Program-made: the position numbers and the translations under genes | The notes under the pieces: model-generated | Seen by the model: the letters and a program-made list of their open reading frames with translations, nothing else | What the model was told of the DNA's origin: nothing | Database searches by the model: none | DNA from: Lindgomyces ingoldianus | Lineage: Eukaryota; Ascomycota; Dothideomycetes; Pleosporales; Lindgomycetaceae | Direction: 5' to 3' | DNA length: 64,000 bases | Assembly: GCF_010093535.1 (NCBI RefSeq) | Contig: NW_022985174.1 | Location: 1,195,630-1,259,629 of the forward strand | Shown: in pieces, positions 45,813 through 58,400 of the stretch | Numbering within the stretch: the stretch's first letter is position 1 | Layout of the letters: every line of letters starts with the position of its first letter

Positions 45813-46408
45813 TATTATAATTCTTGCTTTAGAAAGCACTTAAGTCTATAGGGATTTCTAGGGGGGGAGTAGGACAGATAGTAGGGGCTAATCTAGTAGA
45901 GTGTACAGTCCTACGTACAGGCTAATAGGCTAATAGAGGGTTTCTTTAGGGTGACTAGATTATAGTTTGCCCTATGTGCAGCAGTAGGGAGGCTAGGGTT
46001 AAACAGTCTTATTAGACAAGGTTAGAGGTATATATAGTATAAGATATATAAATAGTATTATAGCTCTTTAGAAAGCTAAATGCTACTTAGTCTATGTAAA
46101 AAATAAACTAAATATTAAACACACCTTTTAAAAGTTGTTTAATGTGCAAACTATATACATGTGCTAGGTGCGCTAAGGGGAGCAGGAGAAGTCTATAGGA
46201 GTCTGTTAAGGAGAGCTCCTTAAGCTCCCTTAAGCTCCCATTAGTACGTGGCCTGTCTCCTCATTAGACGACGCATTCCTCCATAGTTTCGGGCAGCCGT
46301 GCTACCTCTGTGTCCTCTAATTAGTCTGTAAGCGAGCCCTGTTCCAAACCAGCTAGATTGTGGAGCACTGCTGGTGGAGTTACGCTGGTCCAACTGTAGA
46401 CCGTAACA
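45813..46408 (+). mobile_element. LTR-C copy, plus orientation
   Basis: About 596 bp from TATTATAATTC (RIPed TGTTACAATCC) to GACCGTAACA. It aligns over its length with the reverse complement of 46570-47160 and with 1909-2445. Flanking 5-mers do not match. Confidence 0.75.
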
Positions 46409-46569
46409 ATAGACAATAGAATAAGTAAGACTAACAAGCTATTTAGTTTAAAAAAGATAGATATAACAGACGCCTTTTAGCAGGTAGACACTTACTTAAT
46501 AAATAATTTTTTACTAACATAGTTATGTAAGCAAAGCAGCAAGAACGCTGCTTAAAAAAGAAAGCAGCG
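46409..46569. other. 161-bp segment between inverted LTR-C copies
   Basis: The plus strand translates to an interrupted frame (ITDAF, VDTYL, KQSSKNAA) with stops of RIP type. It looks like a scrap of an old coding sequence but matches nothing I recognise. Confidence 0.4.
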
Positions 46570-47160
46570 TGTTACAGTCTATAGTTAGACTAATGTAACT
46601 CTACCTGCAGTGTTTTATAACCTAGCTATGTTAGAACAGAGCTTGCTTATAGACTAATTAAAAGACACAAAGGCAGCACAGCTGCCTATAATTATAAAAG
46701 AATGTACTATCTAATAGAAGGATAAGCTAAGAGAATAGAACAAGTCTAAGTAAGTTAAATAAGTTGCTTTAAGTAAACTTATCTAAACTTAACTAACTTA
46801 TTCTTAGCACTATTAGACATGTATATAGTTTTAGCTTAAATAAACTTTTAAAAAGTATGTTTAACATTTAGTTTATTTTTTTTATATAGACTAAGTAGTA
46901 TTTTAGCTTTCTAAAAAGCTATAATACTATTTATATATCTTACAACATATATACCTCTAATTCTGTCTAATAGGACTGTTTAACCTAGCCTTTATACTGC
47001 TGTTACAGGGACAAACTATAATCTAGTCACTCTACCCCTACTCTATTAGCCTAATAGCTATTATGTAGGACTGTACACCCTACTGTTGGCCCCTTACATT
47101 CTGCCCTACCCCTAGGGATAACATTAACCTACGTGCTTCTAGGAAGCAAGGATTGTAACA
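46570..47160 (-). mobile_element. LTR-C copy, minus orientation
   Basis: 591 bp, starting (minus strand) TGTTACAATCC at 47160 and ending at 46570. It directly abuts the resumed outer Gyp-1 at 47161. No matching TSD with its left flank (CAGCG versus TTAGG). Confidence 0.78.
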
Positions 47161-47425
47161 TTAGGCTTAACTTAATAAGATAAGAACACCTTATATTAGT
47201 AGCTATAGTGCTAGTAATAATATTTTAAATTACCTAGTTATACTTCTTTAGACATAGTTTTCTCTTACTAAGGTTTTTTAAAGTTTAGTTACTAGTAATA
47301 AGTACTACCTAAGCGTAACCTGTACAGTCCCCACCGCAGGTCTGCCTAGGGCTAGTCTAAGTTACTATGATATCCTACCTATCTAATTGCAGGATTAAGG
47401 ACAGCCTGCAGAAGAAGGGGGGCCA
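47161..47425 (+). mobile_element. Outer Gyp-1 3' region
   Basis: Colinear with young-copy 13019-13284, including the polypurine tract at 47410-47422. The last 100 bases are almost unmutated, the first 100 are RIPed. Confidence 0.88.
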
Positions 47426-47628
47426 TGTCACAGTTAACTTAGACATGCCTTAGACTCTCCCTAGAGAGCCCTTAGCCCAGCCTTAGGCACATGACGTCCT
47501 GTCACGTGCCCTAGCACATATATATATATCCTCTCACAAACCCCTAAGTCTCCTTAAGGATTTGTCTATCAATACTATCCTGTACCCCCTTCTGCGCTTC
47601 ATGCTTCCTGCTTCACAGTGCTCTCACA
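47426..47628 (+). repeat. 3' LTR of the outer Gyp-1
   Basis: 203 bp from TGTCACAG to CTCTCACA, with RIP-type differences from the young LTR. It is followed by TSD ATAAC at 47629-47633, matching 4664-4668. Confidence 0.9.
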
Positions 47629-47633
47629 ATAAC

Positions 47634-48965
47634 ACTATTACTAGTAAGCTAACTAAGCTTATAGAGTACATTAAAACAGTAAAATTAACAACAGTAAATC
47701 TTATAAGAGGTATTATAACTTTTTAATTAGGAATAGTCTTTAGCTTTAGCGCAATTACTTTATAATACTTTAATATACTTTAGTTACTGTATCCTAACTG
47801 TACACTGACGTTATCTCCTCTATACAGTTAGTTAGTAACAGCCTCCTCTTCCGTAACTGTACTATACAGCCTCCAAAAGGCTCCGTAACTAACGGTTGGA
47901 CACACTGATCATCATCCTATGTAGACTTGCTTACCTCCGGAATCATCCTATCGGAGGGTTCTTCGACGTCCAGGGTTCTGGTCGAATCGTCATTCGTAAC
48001 ACACAGTGCCCTCACACTTTCCTACCCTACATGTGTAACTCTATTCTCTTTTATCTATTATTTAAGTCCTATTTATTTGGGTTAAACAGTATTTGAGTGT
48101 GATATGAAAAGTACCTTTTTCCTAGCGCCAGGTCCTCAATACACTCAAACACCCCTGTCCTGGCGGGTGTTCCTACGCAAACACACCCAAAACAAGAATG
48201 TACCAGTCCACAAACAAGGGAGCAAGCCTTTCCCAAGTTCCAAGGACCAAAGCAAAACCTAAACAAAACAAAACACCTGTAAATGGCAAGGTAAGGTCCA
48301 GCCCCCACTTTAACCACAAACCTTGTTTCAAGCCTCATCTTAAACTATTTACTAATTCTTTTAAACCGTTTCTAAGAGGATTTGACCCATCTACTGCATT
48401 CAGATCTATCTAGCCTCAGCAACTCTAGCGTGATTTTCGACACACAAATCATTCCGCTAAGTCGCCAAAAAGACTATACCGCGGGGACAGCTCTCCTCAG
48501 AGCTCCTCCATAATGCTATACACCGTTCACACATGAGTTCAACACATATACCAATCTCACTCGAAGCAGTACTGTTGAGAGCAAAGGGTCTAGAGTATGG
48601 CGAATCGACAACCTACGCGCACTTTGTAGATGTAGAATAAACCTTCCAAACACCCATGGAATGAGTCTCCAGACCATACCAGACCATAAACCCCCATTAA
48701 CCACTCTTCCAAATGCACGCACCAACACAACCTCCCTGCCCAACAGGACACAACAGCATATCCCACAGAATTCCATGCAAGGGTTCTATCCCAAACCATG
48801 AGCCAGATATCATCCAATCTTTGCCTCAAAAGCCAGTTGATTAATAAATATAACCACCGCCGTAAGATACTCACAGACCTTAATAAGACAAGAGCTACTA
48901 CAAGTACAAATAATCAAACATATCGTCTACGCATCCCCCGAATTCCCAAAAAGCAATACCTAGCA
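47634..48965. other. Transition from the repeat block to the gene region
   Basis: AT-rich to about 47800, then balanced GC. Two similar stretches with CTATACAG lie near 47820-47870. Bases 47880-48010 (CCTCCGGAATCATCC, TCGTCATTCGTAACA) resemble an LTR end but no partner is seen. From 48030 on several short frames occur on both strands without domains. The part nearest 48966 should hold the 3' UTR of the F-box-like gene. Confidence 0.4.
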
Positions 48966-50090
48966 CTATTCCACCTGGGCCAAATAAACCAATCCTAAAG
49001 CCCGCCAGCCTGCCAGCCGTAGAAAACCCAAGGCACCATCCTGTTTTCCCTTGGCTAGGTTGCCATAACCCATCAAACCCGATCTCAAGTCCCGTCGTAG
49101 TAGCAGGATATACCAGGTTCCCCTGCGGAGAATCGAATCCCGTTCTTCCTGTCCAACTTGCCTGGCATCTGATGTTGCCGTTTCAAGTAGCTCGTCTATC
49201 ACCGTCAGCCACAAGCTCATCCCACCCTTCTAAAAATATAACAAAAAAAAGCAACATACCTGATCAAGAATGCTCAGCAACCTCCCCTCATCCTCCACCA
49301 CTCTCCTTATAGCTTCACTAACATTGCCCTCAAGACGAACCGCACACCCTTTGGTCAACCACCGCAAAATATGAAACGCATTTGCATAAACACTGGTCGT
49401 ACTGCCCATGAACTTATCATCCGTAAAGCAACACGGAAGAGCAATCGTGAAAGTCTTCAGCCCCCAACAATACCGCAATCCCAGACGCACCAAATCCGCA
49501 AACCCGTCCAGGATGTCGTGGTGGGAAGTTATAGTCAGAGAAACGTGTTTAATCAGACTACGACTGCGTTGGTGGAGGTTGCTGAGCGTATGGATCCCAC
49601 TGTCTAGTTGTAAGACGAAGGTGTTGTCTGAGTAGAGAATCTGTCGGGCCTCCTTGTACACCAGAGAACAGGTTCGGAGCAGTGCGGGAGCGAGGACATC
49701 ATCGTGGCCATGGTCGGCACGTCGCCTGCGCGCTTCCTTGCCGGCTAGAAGGGCCCGTTGATTAAGTTTCATACTCAAGTTGTCTACTTCAGAAGAGGAT
49801 ACATCTATGGAGGGACGAGGGAGATGAAGGAGTAAGGGTGTAGCGCGCTGGAGCGCCATGCGATAGATGTAGATGCGGAGTTCGGCGGGTAATTCTATCA
49901 ATGGGAACTGCTTCTCCTCTATGACTTGTGAGGTGTTGAGAATGGTGGGCTCTGGAAAACCGGTGAGAGCGCCTGGCTCAGGCGCTGGAAGGTGAGGGCG
50001 GCGCTTCATGGTTGTGGATCGGAGGATGCGAGGGGAAGGTGTTTCGCACGTGCGGCGACGTTTTCGTCGCGGTGAGTACGGCAATTCCAT
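48966..50090 (-). CDS. F-box-like protein
   Basis: Exon 1 (50090-49260, 277 codons) begins MELPYSPRRKRRR, a basic, possibly nuclear N-terminus. At residues 62-80 is FPLIELPAELRIYIYRMAL, the first helix of the F-box-like module common in Pezizomycotina. Residues 139-160 (RTCSLVYKEARQILYSDNTF) are the usual second block. F-box proteins of this kind may recruit substrates to SCF ubiquitin ligases, but most such fungal paralogues are uncharacterised. The frame then meets GTATGT and a stop. A 30-bp intron (49230-49259) would join 87 further residues (49229-48966) in frame for 364 aa in total. That intron is unusually short. An acceptor 34 bases further on, with a CTGAC before it, is the alternative and gives a different, shorter tail. 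Confidence 0.68.
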
Positions 50091-50845
50091 GGTGGGTGAT
50101 AAGTAAGGGTTTGCGGTGAATGCGCGCGGTTGTGGGGTGGAATATTGTGGTTAAGTGATACTAGGATCTAAAGAAAACCAATTAAGAATCTAATTCGCTT
50201 CCAAGTGGTGAATGGAGGCGGCAGTATAAATGATATGCGGCAGCACTGTGGCGTTTGACGTTAACCATGACAAGGGTTTTTGTAGCTCAGACTTTCTGCT
50301 TCGGCTAGCCCTGAATGCATAGTCTTGGCACGCTAGGGTGTCTTCAGATCCTGGAGGTACTCACAAAAAGGTGCAGTCGTAAATGTTGACAAAAGTAATT
50401 TCTTCGTGACTTTCCTGAAGATGGCAAAAGCAGCGTTCAATGCCCAATTTTGTCATTGACGCTTGCGCGTCGAAGCTATTCCACGGTCTATAAAGACATT
50501 TGAGATACACTTTCAGTTTGATAGAATCACTAAAACGTCACCTCTCTCACTTTCTTCCTGCACGAAGCAAGGAAGTCGCGCCACCTGCAAAGTTTCCCAC
50601 CCGCCGGCATGCAGATCAAGAAAAAGAAAAGCCTCCGTGCCCGTGAAGTGAACTAAGTCGAATTGTACGATACCACTCCGTATCCATATCCATGAAGAGC
50701 CGGGGCAGCTCAAAAGCTCCGCCCATGAAGCTTTTGCGAGCCCAATGAAGGGACGAACTGAAAGGGGAACAATGGTCGTAACAGCACGCTCTAAATATCA
50801 AACATAAGAAATTGGCAAAACACTCGCACCCACTTGCTCCTTGTG
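50091..50845. other. Intergenic region between F-box-like gene and epsin
   Basis: It should contain the promoter of the F-box-like gene and the 3' UTR of epsin. Short overlapping frames on both strands have no recognisable domain. Confidence 0.5.
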
Positions 50846-52719
50846 TCACAAGTCTATCAGGTTGCCGCTCCCAGGCTGCTGCTGGTGTTGGGCTCCTCCG
50901 AAGGGATTGCTGCTAGCATAGGGGTTGGCCCCAAATCCACTTGCAGGACCAGTCTGAGCTGGCACCATCCGGTTCTGTTGCGGCATGCCCGTGAATTGGG
51001 AGTTGAGGAAGGGGTTATTCCCGGTAGCATTAGCATTGATTCTGTTCAAGCCTGAGCCAGCAGAGTTCACGAATGTTCCAGGAGCAGTGTGCTGGGCCGG
51101 AATACGGAGATTACCAGTATTCCCAAATGTGTCTTGACCTTCACCTGAGGCAAGGAGGGCGTTGAGCCTGGCCTGATGGGGATCCACCTCTTTCTGAGGC
51201 TGTGCGGCCTGTTGCGGAGCGAATGATACAGGTGGGTTGAAGTTTGTGTTGTTGAATTGGGTTTGCGTCTTCTGTTCGTGCAAAGTGCTGAGAGTCGGCT
51301 GCCTCTGTGGCTGCGCCGTTTGCGGGCGGTTGAAGGATTGTGCGAATGGATTGTTCGATCCGGTTGGTTGAGGCATGAGAGATTCTTGAGGCTTGGGAGT
51401 AGTCGCCCATGGATTATGGCTTCCAGGCTGGAGAGTGTTTTGCTCCTGCAGGGGCTGCAGTTGCTGCAGTTGTCCCACGTCGCTAAAACCGCTAAGTTGC
51501 TGGCCGTAGGGATTGTTCACACTGAATGCCGTCTGCTGTGGTTGCACGAACCCTTGTCCACCAAACTGATCATAGCCTGTTTGCTGTTGAGGCTGCTGTT
51601 GGAAACCGTTGTAACCACTATATCCATTTTGGAAGCCAGTCTGCTGTGCTTGGGTGCCAGTCGGCTGAGAGTACGCGTTGTTCAGGAACCCTGTATTCTG
51701 AGGCTGCTGCTGGTTCTGATCAACGAGATTTCCGAACCAGTCCACCGCACCCTGTTGCTGGTATCCTTGGTTGTTGCCGGTGGGTTGGTACGATGCCGGC
51801 TGGGTGGTGGTTGGAGAACCGCCGAACAAGAGATCCGCATTGCTCTGCTCTAACTCCCTACGCCGGAGTTCCTCCTCCTCCTTGCTCAACTTGATAGCCT
51901 TTGCCAAATCGTCGTCGTCGTCAGCCACAGCAGATGATCGCTCCCGACGTTTCTTCTCTTCCTCGGCCTCGTTTTTGCTCGCTTCTAGGGCCAGCCTGAG
52001 CTCAAGATCTTCTTCGTTTTCTCTCTTCACCCGATGCTCTCGTGGGCGCCTTGTAGGCTCCCCGTTGCCTGCTCCTGCATGGGATCCGCCGCCGTACTCC
52101 TCAATGCCTGTGACCCGCGATTTCCACGACTTCCGGTCGGCTCGTTCGGCGCGTAATCGCTCCTCGTCGAGAATCAATGCCGTCAATTCCTTGGCCGAGA
52201 TTCGCACTACGAAGGTTAGCCATGCCCGGAATCATTGGGAGGATGCAGCGCACCATTCTGACCAACGTCACGGCCGTCTTCGTCGATGTACTGGAACTCT
52301 CGCAGGGTCTTGATGATATAGATGTTTTTCCGCGCCCATGTGACGACCAACTCGGAGCCTTCGTGCAAGCAATAGTCGAGGACCTTGAGCGACTTCAGCA
52401 CATGGCGCCAGTTCTTGCCCTTGTCGTTAAGGCGCTTGTCGAGCATGTCCATAACCTGGTAGAAGTCGGTCGAGCTGCAGCATCCATATCAGCATACTTC
52501 TCAAGGTACGAGGAGAGGTAGCTCCTACTTGTTAAATGTGATTTGCGCGATTTCGGCCATGTCAGAGCCCACGGGACCCCACGGATCATTGCTGGTCGCT
52601 ACAGCGGTCAGTTTCCGCCCGATTATGGTGCTTTATGATACTATACCATTGCGAACCTTGACTTCTACCGCCGAATACCCCTTGGTGACATTCTTGACGC
52701 TCCTGACAACCTTCGACAT
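50846..52719 (-). CDS. ENT1: Epsin, clathrin adaptor (ENTH domain)
   Basis: Four exons: 52719-52647, 52598-52529, 52474-52254 and 52206-50846. The introns of 48, 54 and 47 bp have GTATAG, GTAGGA and GTGCGC donors. The product is 574 residues. The ENTH domain (about 10-140) shows MSKVVRSVKNV, SNDPWGP, DFYQVMDMLDKRL, NWRHVLKSLKVLDYCL and NIYIIKTLREFQYIDEDG. It binds PtdIns(4,5)P2 and bends the plasma membrane. Two ubiquitin-interacting motifs follow (187-201 and 218-233, ALEAS and AIKLS), then a Gln/Pro/Asn-rich disordered region with three NPF motifs for EH-domain partners (Ede1, Pan1), and LIDL as the last four residues, a clathrin box. The complete motif set makes this a functional endocytic adaptor. 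Yeast has ENT1 and ENT2, and the symbol here means the family. The start is set by the conserved MSKVVRSVKN. Confidence 0.95.
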
Positions 52720-53903
52720 GGTGGTTGGCAGGTGGACGGCTTCTCACGCAGCGGCAGGGCAGCGCGCAGCTAGAGCGTGTGGGGCGTGACTGCGCAATGC
52801 ACCGCGCTGTAGAGGGGTTTGATAGTGTGAAGGAAAGTCGAGCGGTTTCTTCGCGGCGGTTGCGGATCGGCTTGGGGGATGGCGATGATGCAAGCCGTCG
52901 TCCACGAGGCCTGGCTTGGCAAGCGAGCGCCGCCGGTCAGAACCCAAGGCTTGTGTCTTCCGGCTGTCGGTCTGGAAGAGGCCCTCGTATAAGGCGTCGT
53001 ATTGTGGCAGTGGGGTGGCGGCCAAGAGCATGCAGAGCGTGAGTCTGGAGATGTACAAGGAGGCCGTCGTCACCACGTCGCGAGGCTGGGCTAGGAAGCT
53101 CGGCTGTGGCCATCTGTGGCTTTCGGCGGTCCATGCGCCGTCACCAAACTCCAGGGCTTGGACCACATATCAACATTCTGGCACAGGCTCTTTCGCTGCA
53201 AAATGGTGAATCAACGCCATCATCTGCCTTTAACAATAGCAACCAGCATGCTGCTTGGGCGGCGCCAAATTTTCTCTCCATTCGGATGTTGTGCGGAGCC
53301 GACTACTCAGCCCACAATCGCCGCTCACTCTTCCACACACCTCACTCGTGCTTCCATGTATGGGGGTGAATTGTCATTCATGTGATGTTTGCACACTATC
53401 AAGCGCACCGCGCAAATAGTCTATAGAGCGGATTATGATCCTTCATTAAGTACCAGTCTAGAAAAAGTGCCTGCTTGTAAAGGAAACAGCCAAAAAGAGA
53501 GAACCCCCGCGAGCCGTCGACGCCCCCTTTGCCATTCTCTTAAAGGACGCCAGCAGCTCCAACCAATCCGAAAGAAAACCCCAGAACAGTGCATGTCTGC
53601 TCAATACAAATGGAAGGAGATGTGAGTGTTGAATGCAACCTAGGAAATATCTGCAGTAGACAATAAAGGAGAGGACAAAAGGGACAGGATGTGGAAGGAA
53701 TAAGGCTTCCAGGAGCTCCTGCACAATCCATATACCGCCATATACCACCATGCAGCGTGCCCGTGGAAAAGAGAAAGCATGCCCAAATTGGAGGAGAAAT
53801 TTTTTGGTTAAGAAGAAACAGGGGTATAACCAATGAGCAAACACCGGTGTAATGAGCCTCAGACCTTCGACTTCTAGGTAATACAATACATGGAACACAT
53901 CAT
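52720..53903. other. Intergenic region upstream of epsin
   Basis: It should hold the epsin promoter and 5' UTR and the 3' UTR of the C2H2 gene. The overlapping frames on both strands are GC-rich shadows without domains. Confidence 0.5.
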
Positions 53904-55462
<1,559 letters not shown>

Positions 55463-58400
55463 GCTCCCGCGGACCAGGGACAGCTCCGCGTGCAGGAGTG
55501 ACGGTGAGGCAGTGGAGCGAGCTGGGGCCGAGGCGGTGAAAGGACGGGTGGGCACCAACAGAGAGCAGACGTCTGGCAGGCAAAAGGCCTCTTGGGTAGA
55601 GCTGGGCGTGACTGCGGCCAGAAGCGCGATGTTGGCGATGGTGGATCGTGTGGTGGTGACAGACCAGCGACAGGCGTCAAGAGTCCCGTCCAGGTGGTCC
55701 GTTCAGCAACGTCGAAAAATAGGGCCGGACCACGCACAGGTCAATGCTGACAGTGCACTTCAACGCGAAGCACGTCGGCGTCAGGAGCACAAAGAGCAAG
55801 AGAGTCTCTGCGGGTGGTGCGCGCCCTACAACGATGGCCGGGCACGACGACGCTGGCGTCTGGTCGAGGGCGAGGCGAATAGGGGAGGCAGAAGCGGACG
55901 GGCGGGGACGGGGCAGCGCGGCGGGCCGATGAAAGGACGCAGCGGGAGAGCAGAGACGTACCTGAGATGGAGTCGCGGCGAGTGGGTGTGTCTGGCGGTG
56001 TGAGAGAGAGGAGGAGATGTCGGTGTCGAGGTGAAAGGTACGAGGTACTTCTTTCCTTCAGTCGCGCGTTGGAATTGCTCGCTAGGCCGGATCCAGAAGC
56101 GGCTAGTCCCGAGTCGCCTCGCCCCCCAGCAGATTCCAGAAAGCAGAGATGTGCCGTGAAATGCGTTCACGCCGGGGCTTGGACTCGCGTGCAGGAACTC
56201 GACTGAGGCACGTTGGGCGAGGGCGTGTGCGCGCTGTTAATAAGATGCTCGCGGACTCTGCTTCGAGCGCGCTGAAACCCGCAAATCTCACCACTCCTGA
56301 TTCTGCCAGAGTAATTGAGTAATCCCCAGAGCCGCTGGCGGGCGTTGTCCCACGGTCCTTCACAACAACAGGGATGACTAACGTCCCGCTGACCTAAATT
56401 TTCAGCTGAACCGTGAACCACGAAACCCCGAAGTCGCTGATGTCGTTCCGCCCAAGGTTCTCCGTCGAGATCCTCTTTATGCGCTGTGCTGTCCGCTCCG
56501 GATGTCTGGCTGTTCCGCCCGTCGACTGCTTGCGACCCGTGATGTCGGGATGCCGCACTACGAAACCTCTGCTTCACCTGTGGCTGGATCTTTGCTTCGA
56601 TGTGATCCCAACAGATCCTGCAGAAGCCAAAACGTTTTCGTTGTGCTGTGGCCCGTTGGAAGGATCCTAGATGCGTGGGCGGGCCTCGTTTCTTTCCCCC
56701 AGAGTTGGCCAAAAGAAATTTGACAATGTGGCTGAACCTCAGTCGTCAGTTCCTACGTTCACACCACGCTCGGAAAAGGCATATGCTGTCTGACTGTGTT
56801 GCGCTCCAGGGCAGTGGAATAGGGTACGTAGGGAAGCTCACCTGCTCAGATTGGCTCTTTGCCCCTTTATTCTCAAATCCTTCTCTCTTGCGTGGTTCGT
56901 AATGGAAATGACTTGGGTTCCTGCGCGCAGATACAAGATGCAGGTAGCCGGAAGATGTTGCCAGTGGTCAAGGCAATACTGTCACAGTCGTTCGAGGATG
57001 TGTATAGTATGCAGGTGAACGGAAGTTCCAGCCCTGCGTCCCTGTGCTTTGCAAAGCAAACGTGGTGCGTGTAACTAGAGCCTCCAGGCATCCTTCTCAG
57101 CCGGAGCAGGGGCATTTCAAATATGTAGATCACGCTTGTTTACAGAGCATCAAGATGGCACCGCGTGTGCAGCCATATCCTGGCGCCTTCACTAGCGGCC
57201 CCAACAAGCGGTCTCACGTCAATGCTCGTCCTCCGCATGCCGTGTGGACGCTGAAGCACTCCTGCGGCCTCATGTGAAGGCGTTCTGTGGCGCGCGGCTT
57301 GACACTTGATCCACCTTCGGAGCTCAGTTCGACGGTGGCCGATTTGAGCGAGAGAGTAAATCATAATTGCATCTAGCACGTACAGTTCTCACTGGGTGGA
57401 AGGCTTCGGTGGGAGACATGCAACACTCTTCATCCAGAAGAACGCGCATCTTGACGATGCTGGTGGCATCGAAGCGAGACGAAAAGTGCTTGATGAATTT
57501 GATGCCGTGCTGGGATGGGCAGGGCCATCGAAGGCCGCTAGAAGATATCAGCCTTCTACGGCGGCAGGACTGCCATGCAGTTGCGAAGCGTCGATGCATC
57601 GCCCACGACATCCCTCCAACCACCTGTCGCTTCAAGAACCGGTTCAGGACCACGCCCCGACTGTCCCGTCCCACATTTAGCCGATTGCGAGACGTCCAGA
57701 GAGTGTCTGCATTTGAGAGTAAATGCTCTTCAAGACCTCAGCACGCAAGAGGCCAATTGGCAAGATTCCGTCCTGTCCTGCAGTGAGAACTCTGCTGAGA
57801 CACCCCTGATCCTGAGCGGCGCCAGCTCGGACACTGACAGATGCAGAGACATGATGGTGCATGACATCAACGGGAGCTTTGTCCTCGTTCCCCAGCCATG
57901 TTTGTGGCCGCAACTCCAGCCCAAAAGCCAACGCAAACGCCAACGCGTCTCTGGCTTCGGACCTTTCCAATTTAGACGCCAGTAACAGCAACTTTCGGCA
58001 GTTTAATTTAACTTGACGTCCTGGATGCAGGCCCTCTATGATTACCTTGTGCTTAGCTGCTAGTTGTGACGGCTCGTCACATCACTTGCAGCTGTCCAAC
58101 ATCAGGAGAACTCGTCGAAAGAAACCCAAAAACGCACTCAAAGAAACACGATTAGAGGCCGTGAAGAATTCCCGCCGTAAAGCTTACCTCGTGGCCACAA
58201 CGTGCGAATCAGCACATCAATGAAGCCGGCCCTTGTTCTGATGCCAAGGCTCGCAATAGCGGCGGATACTGCAATTGCTTCCAACCAGACAAAGTAGATC
58301 GATTCGATGCACAATTAATCGGCACTCAATCAAATTTCAGGAGTGAAGGCGAGAAGATCTCTCCACCACAAGCTCAACTAGCTCGAAAACATTCAGCGAG

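Larger units (their letters stand above)
4669..47628 (+). mobile_element. Outer (old) Gyp-1 Ty3 chromovirus, fragmented by nested insertions
   Basis: The left LTR (4669-4868) and right LTR (47426-47628) are RIPed versions of the Gyp-1 LTR and are flanked by the same 5-mer, ATAAC. Between them the element can be followed colinearly with the young copy in fragments 13488-14006, 14609-14837, 17024-17660, 19801-20668, 20893-23345 and 47161-47628. The part equivalent to young-copy 9745-13018 (most of integrase, the chromodomain and the antisense gene) is missing and replaced by the block 23371-47160. The colinearity and matching TSD make the single-element reading strong. The lost internal part is the weakest point. 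Confidence 0.8.

Noticed and set aside
48069..48874. Several short frames between the repeat block and the F-box-like gene
   Set aside because: No domain, no conserved start context, and frames on both strands. Likely 3' UTR and spacer.
49120..49160. tRNA-like GGATTCGATTC on the minus strand
   Set aside because: No cloverleaf could be formed around it, and it lies in the second exon of the F-box-like gene.
51257..51853. 198-codon plus-strand frame opposite epsin
   Set aside because: Shadow frame of the Gln/Pro-rich epsin exon, with Leu/Leu-Arg composition typical of an antisense reading.
56167..56712. 181-codon minus-strand frame, and overlapping plus-strand frames
   Set aside because: GC-rich region with frames open on both strands, no domain, no intron pattern and odd composition. 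Probably chance.
57367..57991. Overlapping frames of 100-140 codons on both strands
   Set aside because: Both strands look equally plausible and neither shows a motif. Left as unsupported intergenic sequence.
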